From NCBI RefSeq assembly GCF_001592935.1, contig NZ_LRDB01000050.1, positions 558,001 to 622,000 on the forward strand: 64,000 nucleotides of DNA. Direction: 5' to 3'. The position numbers and the translations under genes were made by a program. The notes beneath the pieces were generated by a model. The model was not told the origin of the DNA, made no database searches, and saw only the letters and a list, made by a program, of their open reading frames with translations. The DNA is from Roseivirga echinicomitans (lineage in GTDB: Bacteria > Bacteroidota > Bacteroidia > Cytophagales > Cyclobacteriaceae). Below are positions 35,565-44,963 of the stretch, piece by piece (position 1 is the stretch's first letter; each line of letters opens with the position of its first letter).

Positions 35565-38171
35565 ATGCGGTCACATGACAATATTCAGCCTTCAAAGTTT
35601 TGGCTCAGGTTCTTCAGGTGGTTCTGTAGAGCGGAGTACAAAGAAGACATTGAAGGTGATTTATTAGAACGGTTTGAGGCGAATGCCGAAAATCACGGAG
35701 TACAAAAGGCAAAAAAGGTATTCAAAAAAGACGTGCTGAAGCTGTTCAGGCCCAGCATGATCCGAAAATTAGAAGGAAATCAAAAACTCAATTATTACGG
35801 TATGTTCAAACACAACTTATTAGTCAGCTACAGAAATTTTCTGCGCTACAAAAGCGCATTTCTGATCAATTTAATCGGTCTTTCCAGCGGATTGGCCTGC
35901 ACCCTACTCATCTATCTTTGGGTAACCGATGAACACAGCGTAGACAAATTCCACAAGCTCGATGACCAGCTTTATCAAGTCATGCTTCACCATGAAGAGT
36001 CAGGCACGCTCAATACGCAAGAAGACACACAATCCCTACTGGCCGAAGCCTTGGAGCAAGAAGTGCCAGAAATAGAAATTGGCTTACAGGCCACCCCCTC
36101 CTTTTGGTTCGGGAAAATGCCACTTACGACTTCTGAGAAAACGATTAAAGCTTCGGGCAGATTTGCCGGGAAACGTTATTTCGAGCTTTTTACTTTTCCG
36201 CTGATTTATGGCTCAGCCAGCAGCGCACTAGAAAATAAAGAGTCCATTGCTATTTCTGAAAGTCTGGCCACAAGCCTATTTGGTGACCCAGAAAAAGCCA
36301 TGGGGCAAAACGTAAAATGGCAAGTGCTCGAATTCAGTAGAGAGCTTCAAGTTTCGGGAGTTTTCGAAGATGTACCCGCCAATTCAACAGAAGAATTCGA
36401 CTTTGTTTTACCCTTCGATATCTTTGCTGATATACTGGGGGATGGTAAACAATGGGGCAATTATAATGCGCTTACCTATGTAAAGTTAACCGAGGGTACA
36501 GATATTAGACAACTTAATGAAAAAATAGCGCCTTTTGTAAAGGAAAAATCTTCTAACTCGAATGTCACCCCTTTCGTGCGTAAATATTCAGACAAGTACC
36601 TCTACTCAAAATACGAAAACTGGGTTCAGGCGGGCGGCAGAATAGAATACATCAGGCTTTTCTCAATCGTGTCAGTCTTTATACTGCTCATTGCCTGCAT
36701 CAACTTTATGAACTTGTCAACTGCAAAAGCCTCACGAAGAACCAAAGAAATTGGCGTTAAAAAGGCCATCGGTGCCAGACGTGAAGCCCTAATTTGGCAG
36801 TACTTGGAAGAGGCATTTCTAATGACCTTTATTTCTATTCTAGTGGCCTTGATTTTGGTCGTGCTTATCCTTCCTCAATTCAATGTAATTACGGGCAAGC
36901 AGATCGTTTTTCAACTCAGTTCTAATTTGCTCATTTTGCTTTTCGCCATTCTAGTAATCACTGGATTAATAGCAGGAAGTTATCCTGCGCTTTACTTGTC
37001 GGGATTCAAAGTAACTACCATTCTAAAAGGGAAAATCAAGAATTCATTGGGTGAACTTTGGGTCAGAAAAGGCTTGGTTGTGTTTCAATTTACTTTATCC
37101 GTAGTACTTATTGCTGCCGTACTGGTGGTTTCAAAACAGATTGAATTCGTTCAGAATAAGAACATAGGATACAATAAGGAAAATCTGATTCTCTTTGCCA
37201 ACGAAGGTAAAGTGACAGAAAACTTAGACACATTTATCGATCAAATTAAAAACACGCCTGGAGTAATCAATGCGGGCGGCACGCAACACACCATTATTAG
37301 TGGAGGAAGTTACACTACGGATGTCCACTGGCCAGAAAAAAACGAGGAGGTGCAAACCCGATTCGGTAATATGACGGTTACCAATGATTTTATAGAAACC
37401 CTTGGGGTAGACATAGTAGAAGGGAGAAGTTTTTCTAGAGACTTCACCACAGACATTTCTAAACTCATCATAAACCAAGAAGCAGTTAAGGTAATGGGGT
37501 TGACCAATCCAATAGGCCAGACCGTAAGACTTTGGGGCAAAGACATGCAGATTATTGGGGTGGTGAAAGACTTTAATTTCAGTTCTTTACATGAGCCAAT
37601 TACCCCGATGTTCTTCAAGTTAGAAGATAAGATGATGATCAATCTCTTGGTTCGAATTGAGCCCGGACAAGAACGAAGCACCATTGATAGAATCTCCGAG
37701 CTATACAAACAATACAACACTGACTTCGATTTCAATTACACCTTTTTGGACCAAGATTACGCGATTCAATACGCTTCGGAAGGACGTGTTGCTACGCTCT
37801 CAAAATACTTCGGTAGCATTGCCATTATTATTTCCTGCTTAGGCATTTTTGGATTGGCTGCCTTTACGGCAGAAAGACGCTCTAAAGAAATTGGCGTAAG
37901 AAAAGCGATGGGCGCCAGTAGTTCTAGCATCGTTAGATTACTCTCTGTCGACTTCAACCAAATGATTGGGTTGGCCATTCTGATTGCGCTTCCTTTAAGC
38001 TATTTCTTACTGAAATCATGGTTGGATGAATTCGCCTATCATATCGATCTTGAAATCTGGTATTTCTTATTGGCTGGCCTTGCTGCGCTAATCATTGCAT
38101 GGCTTACCGTAGGCTTACAAACCTTTAAGGCCGCCAGAGCAAACCCTGTCAAGAGCTTAAGAAGCGAATAA
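35565..38171 (+). CDS. ABC transporter permease, MacB/FtsX-like with N-terminal prefix domain
   Basis: The 868 residues begin with the prefix domain (~10-75, YKEDIEGDLLERFEANAENH), TM1 ~98-120, periplasmic core domain, FtsX (RRTKEIGVKKAIGARREAL, ~395), second periplasmic domain, and C-terminal FtsX (RRSKEIGVRKAMGASSSS, ~775). The central and C-terminal parts most resemble the permease at 20702. No ATPase gene is adjacent. It is the second and last gene of its PadR operon and ends at a terminator. Confidence 0.87.
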   Translation: MRSHDNIQPSKFWLRFFRWFCRAEYKEDIEGDLLERFEANAENHGVQKAKKVFKKDVLKLFRPSMIRKLEGNQKLNYYGMFKHNLLVSYRNFLRYKSAFLINLIGLSSGLACTLLIYLWVTDEHSVDKFHKLDDQLYQVMLHHEESGTLNTQEDTQSLLAEALEQEVPEIEIGLQATPSFWFGKMPLTTSEKTIKASGRFAGKRYFELFTFPLIYGSASSALENKESIAISESLATSLFGDPEKAMGQNVKWQVLEFSRELQVSGVFEDVPANSTEEFDFVLPFDIFADILGDGKQWGNYNALTYVKLTEGTDIRQLNEKIAPFVKEKSSNSNVTPFVRKYSDKYLYSKYENWVQAGGRIEYIRLFSIVSVFILLIACINFMNLSTAKASRRTKEIGVKKAIGARREALIWQYLEEAFLMTFISILVALILVVLILPQFNVITGKQIVFQLSSNLLILLFAILVITGLIAGSYPALYLSGFKVTTILKGKIKNSLGELWVRKGLVVFQFTLSVVLIAAVLVVSKQIEFVQNKNIGYNKENLILFANEGKVTENLDTFIDQIKNTPGVINAGGTQHTIISGGSYTTDVHWPEKNEEVQTRFGNMTVTNDFIETLGVDIVEGRSFSRDFTTDISKLIINQEAVKVMGLTNPIGQTVRLWGKDMQIIGVVKDFNFSSLHEPITPMFFKLEDKMMINLLVRIEPGQERSTIDRISELYKQYNTDFDFNYTFLDQDYAIQYASEGRVATLSKYFGSIAIIISCLGIFGLAAFTAERRSKEIGVRKAMGASSSSIVRLLSVDFNQMIGLAILIALPLSYFLLKSWLDEFAYHIDLEIWYFLLAGLAALIIAWLTVGLQTFKAARANPVKSLRSE

Positions 38172-38188
38172 AAATAGAAAGCCTCTAT

Positions 38189-38232
38189 AAAAGCCCTCCA
38201 GAGTTGATCTTTCAAATTCGGAGGGCTTTTTA
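38189..38232 (+). terminator. Intrinsic terminator after third permease cassette
   Basis: AAAAGCCCTCC pairs with GGAGGGCTTTT, followed by TATTTTTC. Confidence 0.82.
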
Positions 38233-38324
38233 TTTTTCTCACAAAAATTCATTACCTCTCTTAGAGATATCTCCTAACAGATAACGCACCTCAAGGTTAT
38301 GCAGCATAAATGATACTACGAACA

Positions 38325-38357
38325 CTCCTCCTTGGAGAAGGAGGTTGGGAGGATTGG
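38325..38357. repeat. Decayed dispersed repeat with CTCCTT/AAGGAG dyad
   Basis: CTCCTCCTTGGAGAAGGAG followed by GTTGGGAGGATTGG; resembles a widespread intergenic element. Only this copy was seen in the window. Confidence 0.35.
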
Positions 38358-38432
38358 TATATGGCAAAACTCTCTATCCTATGGATGGAAATCAACGCTT
38401 ATAACCTTACTTTTGCGGGCTAAGTAATAAAC

Positions 38433-39980
38433 ATGTCGAAAGAAGAGTCCTCCAAATTAAGTCCAGAACAGATTCGCCAGTGTATTGCGGTATTGGAGAC
38501 TTTGAATAATAATACCAACCAAATCTTCGATATTCCAAAAGAAGAACGACTGGCGTTGATTATAGCGGCAGGCACTTTTTCTCGTCCGAGCAAAGAAGAA
38601 CTTTTGAAGCGCAAAAGAGGGGCTAAAAAAGTAATCAAGAAGAAAATAGCAGCTAAAGACAAGGACGCGAGAAACGCCACAGGCATTAGAAGTGCACGGG
38701 AAGCCTCCATCTTCATTGCTCCCACCATGATTGACCTTACGGGCAAGGAACATGAAAAGGAAGTCGAGCTGGAATCTCCACGAGAGTGCTACGTGTGTAA
38801 AACCACTTTCAATAAACTTCACCATTTCTACGACACCATGTGCAAGGAATGTGGTGACTTCAATTATGCCAAACGTTTTCAAACCGCAGACCTCACCGGC
38901 CAAGTAGCCTTGGTCACAGGTTCTAGGTTGAAGATCGGTTATCACATTACTTTAATGATGCTGAGGGCTGGCGCTACCGTAATTGCCACTACCCGCTTCC
39001 CTATCGATTCGGCTTTGCGCTTTTCTAAAGAAGCCGATTTCAAAGAATGGGGACATCGCTTGAACATTCACGGCTTAGATTTAAGGCATATTCCGAGCGT
39101 AGAAATCTTCTGCAATTTCATAGAACAGCAATACGACAGGCTCGATATATTGATCAACAATGCGGCACAAACCGTAAGGCGACCTTCTGGTTTTTACTCG
39201 CATTTAATGCCCAATGAAAGACTCAAGTTTGAAGAATTAACACCCTTCGCCCAAGACCTTTTGGCAGATCACAATGACTGCATTCAGGAATTAAGAACTT
39301 TAAGTGCTGGCTTTGCCGAAGGCGAAAACAAGAATTTACCTGTAAGCTGGCATGGAAAGCAATTGGGTATCGGACTAAGCGCTTCGGCTCAGCTCTCTCA
39401 AATCCCATACAGCATCGACAATTCACTTACCGCCAAAGAGGTCTTCCCTGAAGGGAAACTAGATGCAGATTTACAGCAGGTGGATTTAAGAAAAACGAAC
39501 AGTTGGCGATTGAAACTAGGTGAAGTACACACCAACGAAATGTTGGAAGTGCAATTGGTCAATTCTGTTGCCCCTTTTGTATTGTGCAACCGTCTGGTGA
39601 ATCTGATGAAAAAGGAGAACACTGGCATTAAGCACATTATTAATGTGTCGGCCATGGAAGGTAAATTCCACCAATTCCATAAAGAACCGCGCCATCCGCA
39701 CACGAACATGGCCAAAGCCGCCTTGAACATGATGACGCTTACTTCGGCATCGGACTTGGCTAAATTTGGGATTTACACCAATGCGGTAGATACGGGTTGG
39801 GTGACAGACGAAGACCCTGCGGAATTGGCCAGAAGAAAAGAAGAACTGCATGATTTTCAGCCGCCTTTAGACATTGTAGATGGCGCTGCTAGAGTGATGG
39901 ATCCTTTGTTTGACGGGATTAATACGGGGAAACATTGGTGTGGAAAATTCTTGAAAGACTATAAACCAACTTCTTGGTAA
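38433..39980 (+). CDS. Zinc-finger / short-chain dehydrogenase fusion, catalytic Tyr missing
   Basis: The 515-residue protein has three parts: a helical, Lys-rich N-terminal region (1-~115), a four-cysteine finger (CYVCKTTFN ... MCKECGDFN, ~122-150), and an SDR domain from ~155 ([43 protein letters not shown]). The SDR serine is kept in IINVSAMEG, but the Tyr of Y-x3-K is replaced ([14 protein letters not shown], Thr at that place). A ~100-residue insertion follows the NNAAQ motif. I know similar SDR proteins in eukaryotic and bacterial genomes without a defined substrate. It is monocistronic. Confidence 0.75.
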   Translation: MSKEESSKLSPEQIRQCIAVLETLNNNTNQIFDIPKEERLALIIAAGTFSRPSKEELLKRKRGAKKVIKKKIAAKDKDARNATGIRSAREASIFIAPTMIDLTGKEHEKEVELESPRECYVCKTTFNKLHHFYDTMCKECGDFNYAKRFQTADLTGQVALVTGSRLKIGYHITLMMLRAGATVIATTRFPIDSALRFSKEADFKEWGHRLNIHGLDLRHIPSVEIFCNFIEQQYDRLDILINNAAQTVRRPSGFYSHLMPNERLKFEELTPFAQDLLADHNDCIQELRTLSAGFAEGENKNLPVSWHGKQLGIGLSASAQLSQIPYSIDNSLTAKEVFPEGKLDADLQQVDLRKTNSWRLKLGEVHTNEMLEVQLVNSVAPFVLCNRLVNLMKKENTGIKHIINVSAMEGKFHQFHKEPRHPHTNMAKAALNMMTLTSASDLAKFGIYTNAVDTGWVTDEDPAELARRKEELHDFQPPLDIVDGAARVMDPLFDGINTGKHWCGKFLKDYKPTSW

Positions 39981-39985
39981 GTTGA

Positions 39986-40420
39986 TTATTCGGCCTCGTT
40001 TACCCTTTTCCAAAATACCGATTTACCAAACATGGGCATATTTATATAACCCCTCACCTCCAGTTGGTCACCATCGAGTTTGAGAATACAATCGTATGAT
40101 TTTCCCTTTTCAGGGTCATACACTTTTCCTTCCACCCACTTTGAATCTTTGAAGGTAAAACCTTCGATCAAATCAATACCAATGAGGGGCCTTTCCTTCA
40201 ACCTTTCTATCTCATTCTTTGAATCTCGGATAATGCGATCATCGTCCGCACTTGCTTTCAGCCAAATAATTTCACCAGCATAGCGGCCTGCTTCCTTGTA
40301 AATTTTCACTTTCGCCTTCTTCCCTTCCGTCCACCAAACACCCAAAATGGTATCTGCAGTATCGGATGGTGCTTTAAAAACAGACATCGTTAAAAAAAAT
40401 ACGGTGACAATTAATTTCAT
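39986..40420 (-). CDS. DUF2147 family exported protein
   Basis: The 144-residue protein has a short signal peptide and the DUF2147 pattern: DTILGVWWTEGKKAKVKIYK, GRYAGEIIWLKA, LIGIDLIEGFTFKDSKWVEGKVYDPEKGKSY (quoted in parts: GIDLIEGFTF, WVEGKVYDPEKGKSYDC), and the final FGKSVFWKRV. The fold is a small lipocalin-like barrel with unknown ligand. It is convergent with the SDR gene, five bases apart. Confidence 0.9.
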   Translation of the reverse strand: MKLIVTVFFLTMSVFKAPSDTADTILGVWWTEGKKAKVKIYKEAGRYAGEIIWLKASADDDRIIRDSKNEIERLKERPLIGIDLIEGFTFKDSKWVEGKVYDPEKGKSYDCILKLDGDQLEVRGYINMPMFGKSVFWKRVNEAE

Positions 40421-40707
40421 AGGTAATAACTCTGTTTCAACCTCATCAAGTGATCTATTGTTCTAAAAGACGAAGGCTTTGATCAAAGATTGTGTGTATT
40501 CAAAAAATCTGCCAAGGCTTTCAATCATTCGCGAAATAATCGCTTATCTATAGAGCGCAAAATTATCGGATACATTTTTCATATGACCGCATTATAAATT
40601 CAACTGTACCTCCGCTCGTCAATTCTATCTCACATTAAATAATATTAACTGGAATAGACAGTTCTCTGAATGAATAAATTACTATTTTTGAACGAGTTTA
40701 AGCGATC
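40421..40707 (+). promoter_or_regulatory. Divergent intergenic region with candidate ftsX -7 element
   Basis: A TATTTTTG sequence at 40683-40690 matches TAnnTTTG, 17 bases before the GTG of ftsX. No TTG lies at the right distance upstream, so the promoter is tentative. Nothing else is recognisable in this 287-base spacer. Confidence 0.4.
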
Positions 40708-41607
40708 GTGAATAAACAAGAAAAGAAAGTCAGAAGGAAGAAAAAGGTTGGTTCATACCAATACGGGAGTGTCATTTTCAGTGTGGCCCTGGCCTTATTT
40801 GTGGTGGGCCTTTTCGGAATGCTCCTATTGCATACCAACCGTCTCACTTCGGTGATTCAGGAGAACATCGAGATTCAGGTGTACCTCAACAAAAACACTT
40901 CAGAAAACCAGCGTAATCGCATTCAGCGTGAGATTTCCACAAGTCCTTACGTACTCAAAAAAGAAGAAAAGCCTCAAATCGTTTTCATTTCGAAAGAGGA
41001 AGCTGCCAAGCAATTCGTGAAAGATACAGGCGAAGATTTTTCAGAATTCTTAGGTGATAACCCACTGCGCGATGCCTTGGTGGTGAACATTGCTCCTGAG
41101 TTTCAAACCAATGCTAAACTAGACAGCATCGGCAATAAAATTGAAGCCATTAGTGGCGTGTTTGAAGTCACTTTTGTAGAAAGCCTCGTAGATTCCATCA
41201 ATAAAAACCTTAGAAACATCGGATTGATTCTGATGGGCTTTGCCACTATTCTTCTGATTGTAGTGGTCATGCTGATCAACAATACCATTAAGCTGGCACT
41301 TTTCTCTCAGCGATTTTTAATTCGCAGTATGCAGTTGGTGGGTGCCACCAGTGGTTTTATTAAAAAACCATTTCTGAAAAGGGCCCTTTTCCACGGAGCC
41401 ATAGCGGGAGTCATTTCTGCTCTATTGCTTTATGGGCTTCTTCAATTTGCCAACACCAAAATTGAAAGGTTAGTAGAACTTCAGCAAGAGGTTTTCATTA
41501 TGGCGCTTTACGGCTTGCTCATTATTCTGGGAAGCTTTATTGCCTTTATCAGCACTTATAGGGCCATGAACAAATATTTAAAAATGTCACTAGACGAACT
41601 ATACTGA
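40708..41607 (+). CDS. ftsX: Cell division permease FtsX
   Basis: The 299-residue protein has the FtsX plan: cytoplasmic basic N-terminus (KKVRRKKKVGSYQYGS), TM1 (~22-45), an extracytoplasmic domain (IQENIEIQVYLNKNTSE, VFISKEEAAKQF), and three C-terminal TM segments (~165-195, ~225-245, ~260-280). It pairs with FtsE to activate peptidoglycan hydrolases at the septum; ftsE is not in this window. Start is GTG at 40708. It leads the ftsX-DUF3098-uppP-truB-ribF run typical of Bacteroidota. Confidence 0.92.
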   Translation: MNKQEKKVRRKKKVGSYQYGSVIFSVALALFVVGLFGMLLLHTNRLTSVIQENIEIQVYLNKNTSENQRNRIQREISTSPYVLKKEEKPQIVFISKEEAAKQFVKDTGEDFSEFLGDNPLRDALVVNIAPEFQTNAKLDSIGNKIEAISGVFEVTFVESLVDSINKNLRNIGLILMGFATILLIVVVMLINNTIKLALFSQRFLIRSMQLVGATSGFIKKPFLKRALFHGAIAGVISALLLYGLLQFANTKIERLVELQQEVFIMALYGLLIILGSFIAFISTYRAMNKYLKMSLDELY

Positions 41608-41608
41608 T

Positions 41609-41824
41609 ATGTCTGAAAACAAAAATAATTTCGCCTTCGGGAAAGAAAACTATAAGTGGATGCTCATTGGATTAGGCGTTTTGCTCTTAGGCTTTATCGT
41701 CATGTCTTTGGAAAGCAACCCTCAAGGCCAAGGTTTTCTTGGGCTTACTTTAGGACCGATCATCATCCTTGCTGGCTTTATCATTGAGTTTTTTGCTATT
41801 TTTAAGAAAGCTAAGAACGATTAA
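41609..41824 (+). CDS. DUF3098 family protein
   Basis: The 71-residue protein has two membrane segments (YKWMLIGLGVLLLGFIVM and GPIIILAGFIIEFFAIF) with a short SLESNPQGQGF loop, matching DUF3098. It sits one base after ftsX and its TAA overlaps the uppP ATG by one base. The conserved position between ftsX and uppP suggests an envelope or division role, not demonstrated. Confidence 0.92.
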   Translation: MSENKNNFAFGKENYKWMLIGLGVLLLGFIVMSLESNPQGQGFLGLTLGPIIILAGFIIEFFAIFKKAKND

Positions 41825-42615
41825 TGACCATTTTTGAAGCCATTATTCTTGGCATCGTTCAAGGATTAACAGAGTTTTTACCAGTAAGCAGCAGTGGTCA
41901 TTTAGAAATCGTTAAAGCTATTCTAGGTGACACTAGTGTTCCCGAGGAAAGTTTATTGATGACAGTAGTGCTCCACGCAGCCACTGCCCTAAGTACCATC
42001 GTTATTTTTAGAAAAGAAATCACCGAATTGGTTACTGGCCTTTTCCTGTTCAAGAATAACGACCAGTTCAAGTACTCCCTAAAAATAGTAGTCTCCATGA
42101 TTCCCGCAGCCGTTATTGGCGTGCTGTTCGATGAAGAAATCGAATCGCTATTTGGCGGACAACTACTACTAGTCGGCTGTATGTTAATATTAACCGCTGG
42201 TCTTCTATTCTTGGCCGACAAAGCCAAAAGAACCGACAAAGCGGTTTCTATGCCCAACGCAATCACCATTGGTATTGCTCAAGCCATTGCTATTCTACCA
42301 GGCATTTCACGCTCTGGCGCTACCATTTCTACTGCAGTGCTTTTGGGTATTGACAGAGAAAAAGCCGCTCGTTTCTCCTTCTTAATGGTTGTACCGTTAA
42401 TCTTAGGGAAAGTAGCTAAAGACATCCTTAGTGGCGACATCGCCTCAAGTCAAATTGAAAGTTCTTCGCTTATCGTTGGCTTTTTAGCCGCTTTTGTTGC
42501 CGGCCTTTTTGCCTGTAAATGGATGATCGCCTTGGTGAAGAAAAGTCAATTGAAATATTTCTCATACTATTGTTTTGCCGTAGGTTTAGGTGCAATAATC
42601 TACACCTTTATATAA
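41824..42615 (+). CDS. uppP: Undecaprenyl-diphosphate phosphatase
   Basis: The 263-residue BacA/UppP enzyme recycles undecaprenyl diphosphate to the monophosphate carrier for peptidoglycan synthesis. Motif 1 is QGLTEFLPVSSSGHLE and motif 2 is PGISRSGATIS, which together form the catalytic site (Glu, Ser, Arg). About eight membrane segments. Start overlaps DUF3098 and the stop overlaps the truB start (TAATG), so translation is coupled. Confidence 0.96.
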   Translation: MTIFEAIILGIVQGLTEFLPVSSSGHLEIVKAILGDTSVPEESLLMTVVLHAATALSTIVIFRKEITELVTGLFLFKNNDQFKYSLKIVVSMIPAAVIGVLFDEEIESLFGGQLLLVGCMLILTAGLLFLADKAKRTDKAVSMPNAITIGIAQAIAILPGISRSGATISTAVLLGIDREKAARFSFLMVVPLILGKVAKDILSGDIASSQIESSSLIVGFLAAFVAGLFACKWMIALVKKSQLKYFSYYCFAVGLGAIIYTFI

Positions 42616-43325
42616 TGTCGAAATCCTTAGAAATAGATCCATCCCTCAGCAAAGAAGAAAATTTCAAAAACGGTCAGGTCATTCTAATCGACAAGCCTTT
42701 AGAATGGACATCTTTTGGGGTTGTTAAGAAAATCAGATACAACATCGGAATTAAGAAAATAGGCCATGCAGGCACTTTAGACCCTTTAGCTACTGGACTT
42801 TTGATTCTTTGCACGGGGAAAAAGACAAAGACGATTGAAAGCTATATGGCCGATGTGAAAGAATACACAGGCAGCTTTACTTTGGGAAGTACCACCGCAA
42901 GTTATGACTTGGAATCCGAACCGACACCCGCTGTTGATATTTCACATTTAACAGCAGAAGAAATTCACCAAAACACCAAAAATTTCATTGGTGAAATTGC
43001 CCAAACCCCTCCCATTTTCTCGGCCATTAAAGTAGATGGAAAACGTGCTTATGATTTAGCACGAGCTGGTAAAGACGTTGAATTGAAGTCAAGACTAATA
43101 ACAATTTCGGAATTTGAAATAGTAAGTTTAGATTTACCTAAAGTCAACTTTAGGGTAGTTTGCTCAAAAGGCACTTATATTCGTACGCTGGCCAATGACT
43201 TTGGAGAAAAATTGGGGGTTGGTGCACATTTAAGTGCTTTAAGGCGAACTAAAATTGGTGAACATTCGGTTGATGAAGCCTGGCAACTTGAAGACTTTAT
43301 AAACTACGTGAAAACGATAGAATGA
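42615..43325 (+). CDS. truB: tRNA pseudouridine(55) synthase TruB
   Basis: The 236-residue enzyme makes pseudouridine 55 in the T-loop of tRNA. The catalytic Asp is in HAGTLDPLATGLL, with the KP box at IDKPLEWTSFGVV and the KG-T-YIRTLA motif near the C-terminus (CSKGTYIRTLANDFG). The frame extends upstream to 42519, but the ATG at 42615 overlapping the uppP stop is the natural start. It shares ATGA with ribF. Confidence 0.96.
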   Translation: MSKSLEIDPSLSKEENFKNGQVILIDKPLEWTSFGVVKKIRYNIGIKKIGHAGTLDPLATGLLILCTGKKTKTIESYMADVKEYTGSFTLGSTTASYDLESEPTPAVDISHLTAEEIHQNTKNFIGEIAQTPPIFSAIKVDGKRAYDLARAGKDVELKSRLITISEFEIVSLDLPKVNFRVVCSKGTYIRTLANDFGEKLGVGAHLSALRRTKIGEHSVDEAWQLEDFINYVKTIE

Positions 43326-44275
43326 AAATTCATCTCGGAACAAACGACATTACAGAACTACGCAATGCAGTAGTCACCAGCGGTACTTTTGATGGCGTAC
43401 ACGTAGGCCACCAGAAAATACTCGCCCGCTTGCGCGAAGAAGCCGATAAAATTGGTGGAGAAACAGTGTTAATCACCTACTGGCCACATCCCCGCCAAGT
43501 ACTTAAACCTTGGGATAATTCCTTGAGACTGCTGACCACTTTTCCAGAAAAGGCCACAGTTTTAGAAAAGTACGGCATCGACCATTTGGTCAAAATCCCT
43601 TTCACCCAAGAGTTTGCCCAAATGAACAGCGAAGAATACATTCGCATCATTTTGAGTGAGCGTGTCCACACCAAAAAGCTAATCATAGGCTACGATCACC
43701 GCTTTGGAAAAAACAGGGATGGTGGATTGAAAGAACTTCAAGAATTCGCACCAAAATACGGTTACGAAGTGGAAGAGATTCCTAGACAAGACATTGAAGA
43801 AATTGGGGTATCTTCTACCAAGATCAGAAGATCTTTAGAGACTGGAGATGTAAAAACTGCCAACGAATACCTTGGCCGTCCGTACTCAGTAGCAGGAATG
43901 GTGGTGCACGGACAGAAAATTGGAAGAACCATTGGTTATCCTACTGCCAATATTCACGTGAAGGAAAGTTATAAGCTTATTCCAGCGGATGGCATTTATG
44001 CCGTTCAAGTATGCAATAAGTACGAGAAAAGAGACGGGATGCTCAACATAGGCAACCGCCCGACCATTGGTGGCGATGATAAAACCATCGAAGTACATAT
44101 TTTTGATTTCGATGAAGACATCTACGATTCTGAAATTAGCGTAGAGTTTATAGATTTGATTCGGAGAGAAGAAAAATTCAGTTCCGTGGAAGCGCTTAAA
44201 GAACAACTGAAGAAAGATGAAATCGCTGTAAAGGCTTGTTTGTCAAATTATAAAGCAAAAAATCATGATCAATAA
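43322..44275 (+). CDS. ribF: Bifunctional riboflavin kinase / FAD synthetase
   Basis: The 317-residue protein converts riboflavin to FMN and then FAD. The N-terminal FAD synthetase domain has [14 protein letters not shown] (HxGH-like), [11 protein letters not shown] and [10 protein letters not shown]; the C-terminal kinase domain has [21 protein letters not shown] and [10 protein letters not shown]. It overlaps truB (ATGA) and its end overlaps the start of the CoA transferase A gene by 11 bases. Confidence 0.96.
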   Translation: MKIHLGTNDITELRNAVVTSGTFDGVHVGHQKILARLREEADKIGGETVLITYWPHPRQVLKPWDNSLRLLTTFPEKATVLEKYGIDHLVKIPFTQEFAQMNSEEYIRIILSERVHTKKLIIGYDHRFGKNRDGGLKELQEFAPKYGYEVEEIPRQDIEEIGVSSTKIRRSLETGDVKTANEYLGRPYSVAGMVVHGQKIGRTIGYPTANIHVKESYKLIPADGIYAVQVCNKYEKRDGMLNIGNRPTIGGDDKTIEVHIFDFDEDIYDSEISVEFIDLIRREEKFSSVEALKEQLKKDEIAVKACLSNYKAKNHDQ

Positions 44276-44963
44276 GGTAGTTGCTAATGCTGATGAAGCT
44301 GTAAAAGACATTCCTAATAATGCAGTATTGATGTTAGGTGGTTTTGGGCTTTGTGGTATTCCTGAAAACTGTATTTCTGCCCTGCTCAAAACGGGTGTAA
44401 ATGGTTTGACCTGCATTTCAAACAACGCAGGTGTGGATGATTTCGGGATTGGCTTAATGCTTCAAACCCGTCAGGTAAAGAAAATGATTTCCTCTTATGT
44501 AGGAGAGAATGCTGAATTCGAAAGGCAATTACTTTCTGGTGAACTGGAAGTAGACCTTATTCCACAAGGTACTTTAGCAGAACGTATTAGGGCCGGTGGA
44601 GCTGGAATTCCTGCTTTTTACACACCAGCAGGTTACGGTACCGAAGTGGCCGAAGGCAAAGAAACCAGAGAATACGATGGCAAAATGTATTTGCTCGAAA
44701 ATTGGCTTAAGGCTGATTTCGCTTTAGTAAAAGCTTGGAAAGGCGATACTTCAGGCAACTTGATCTTTAAAGGAACCGCCAGAAACTTTAACCCAATGAT
44801 GGCTATGGCAGGTAAAATTACCATAGTCGAGGTAGAAGAACTGGTAGAGCCGGGCGAGTTAGATCCTAATCACATTCATACTCCCGGAATTTATGTGCAG
44901 CGCATTTTTCAAGGGAAGGGTTATGAAAAACGGATCGAACAAAGAACCACTAGGTTAAAATGA
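44265..44963 (+). CDS. scoA: 3-oxoacid CoA-transferase subunit A
   Basis: The 232-residue subunit has the family I CoA-transferase alpha pattern: [59 protein letters not shown] (in parts), and [16 protein letters not shown]. With the B subunit it moves CoA between succinyl-CoA and acetoacetate or a similar ketoacid. Subunits A and B are normally adjacent; here a four-helix-bundle gene with flanking repeats separates them. The TGA stop lies within the left repeat. Confidence 0.92.
   Translation: MINKVVANADEAVKDIPNNAVLMLGGFGLCGIPENCISALLKTGVNGLTCISNNAGVDDFGIGLMLQTRQVKKMISSYVGENAEFERQLLSGELEVDLIPQGTLAERIRAGGAGIPAFYTPAGYGTEVAEGKETREYDGKMYLLENWLKADFALVKAWKGDTSGNLIFKGTARNFNPMMAMAGKITIVEVEELVEPGELDPNHIHTPGIYVQRIFQGKGYEKRIEQRTTRLK

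Noticed and set aside
42519-42614. 32-codon N-terminal extension of truB
   Set aside because: It lies within uppP in another frame; the ATG overlapping the uppP stop gives a normal TruB.
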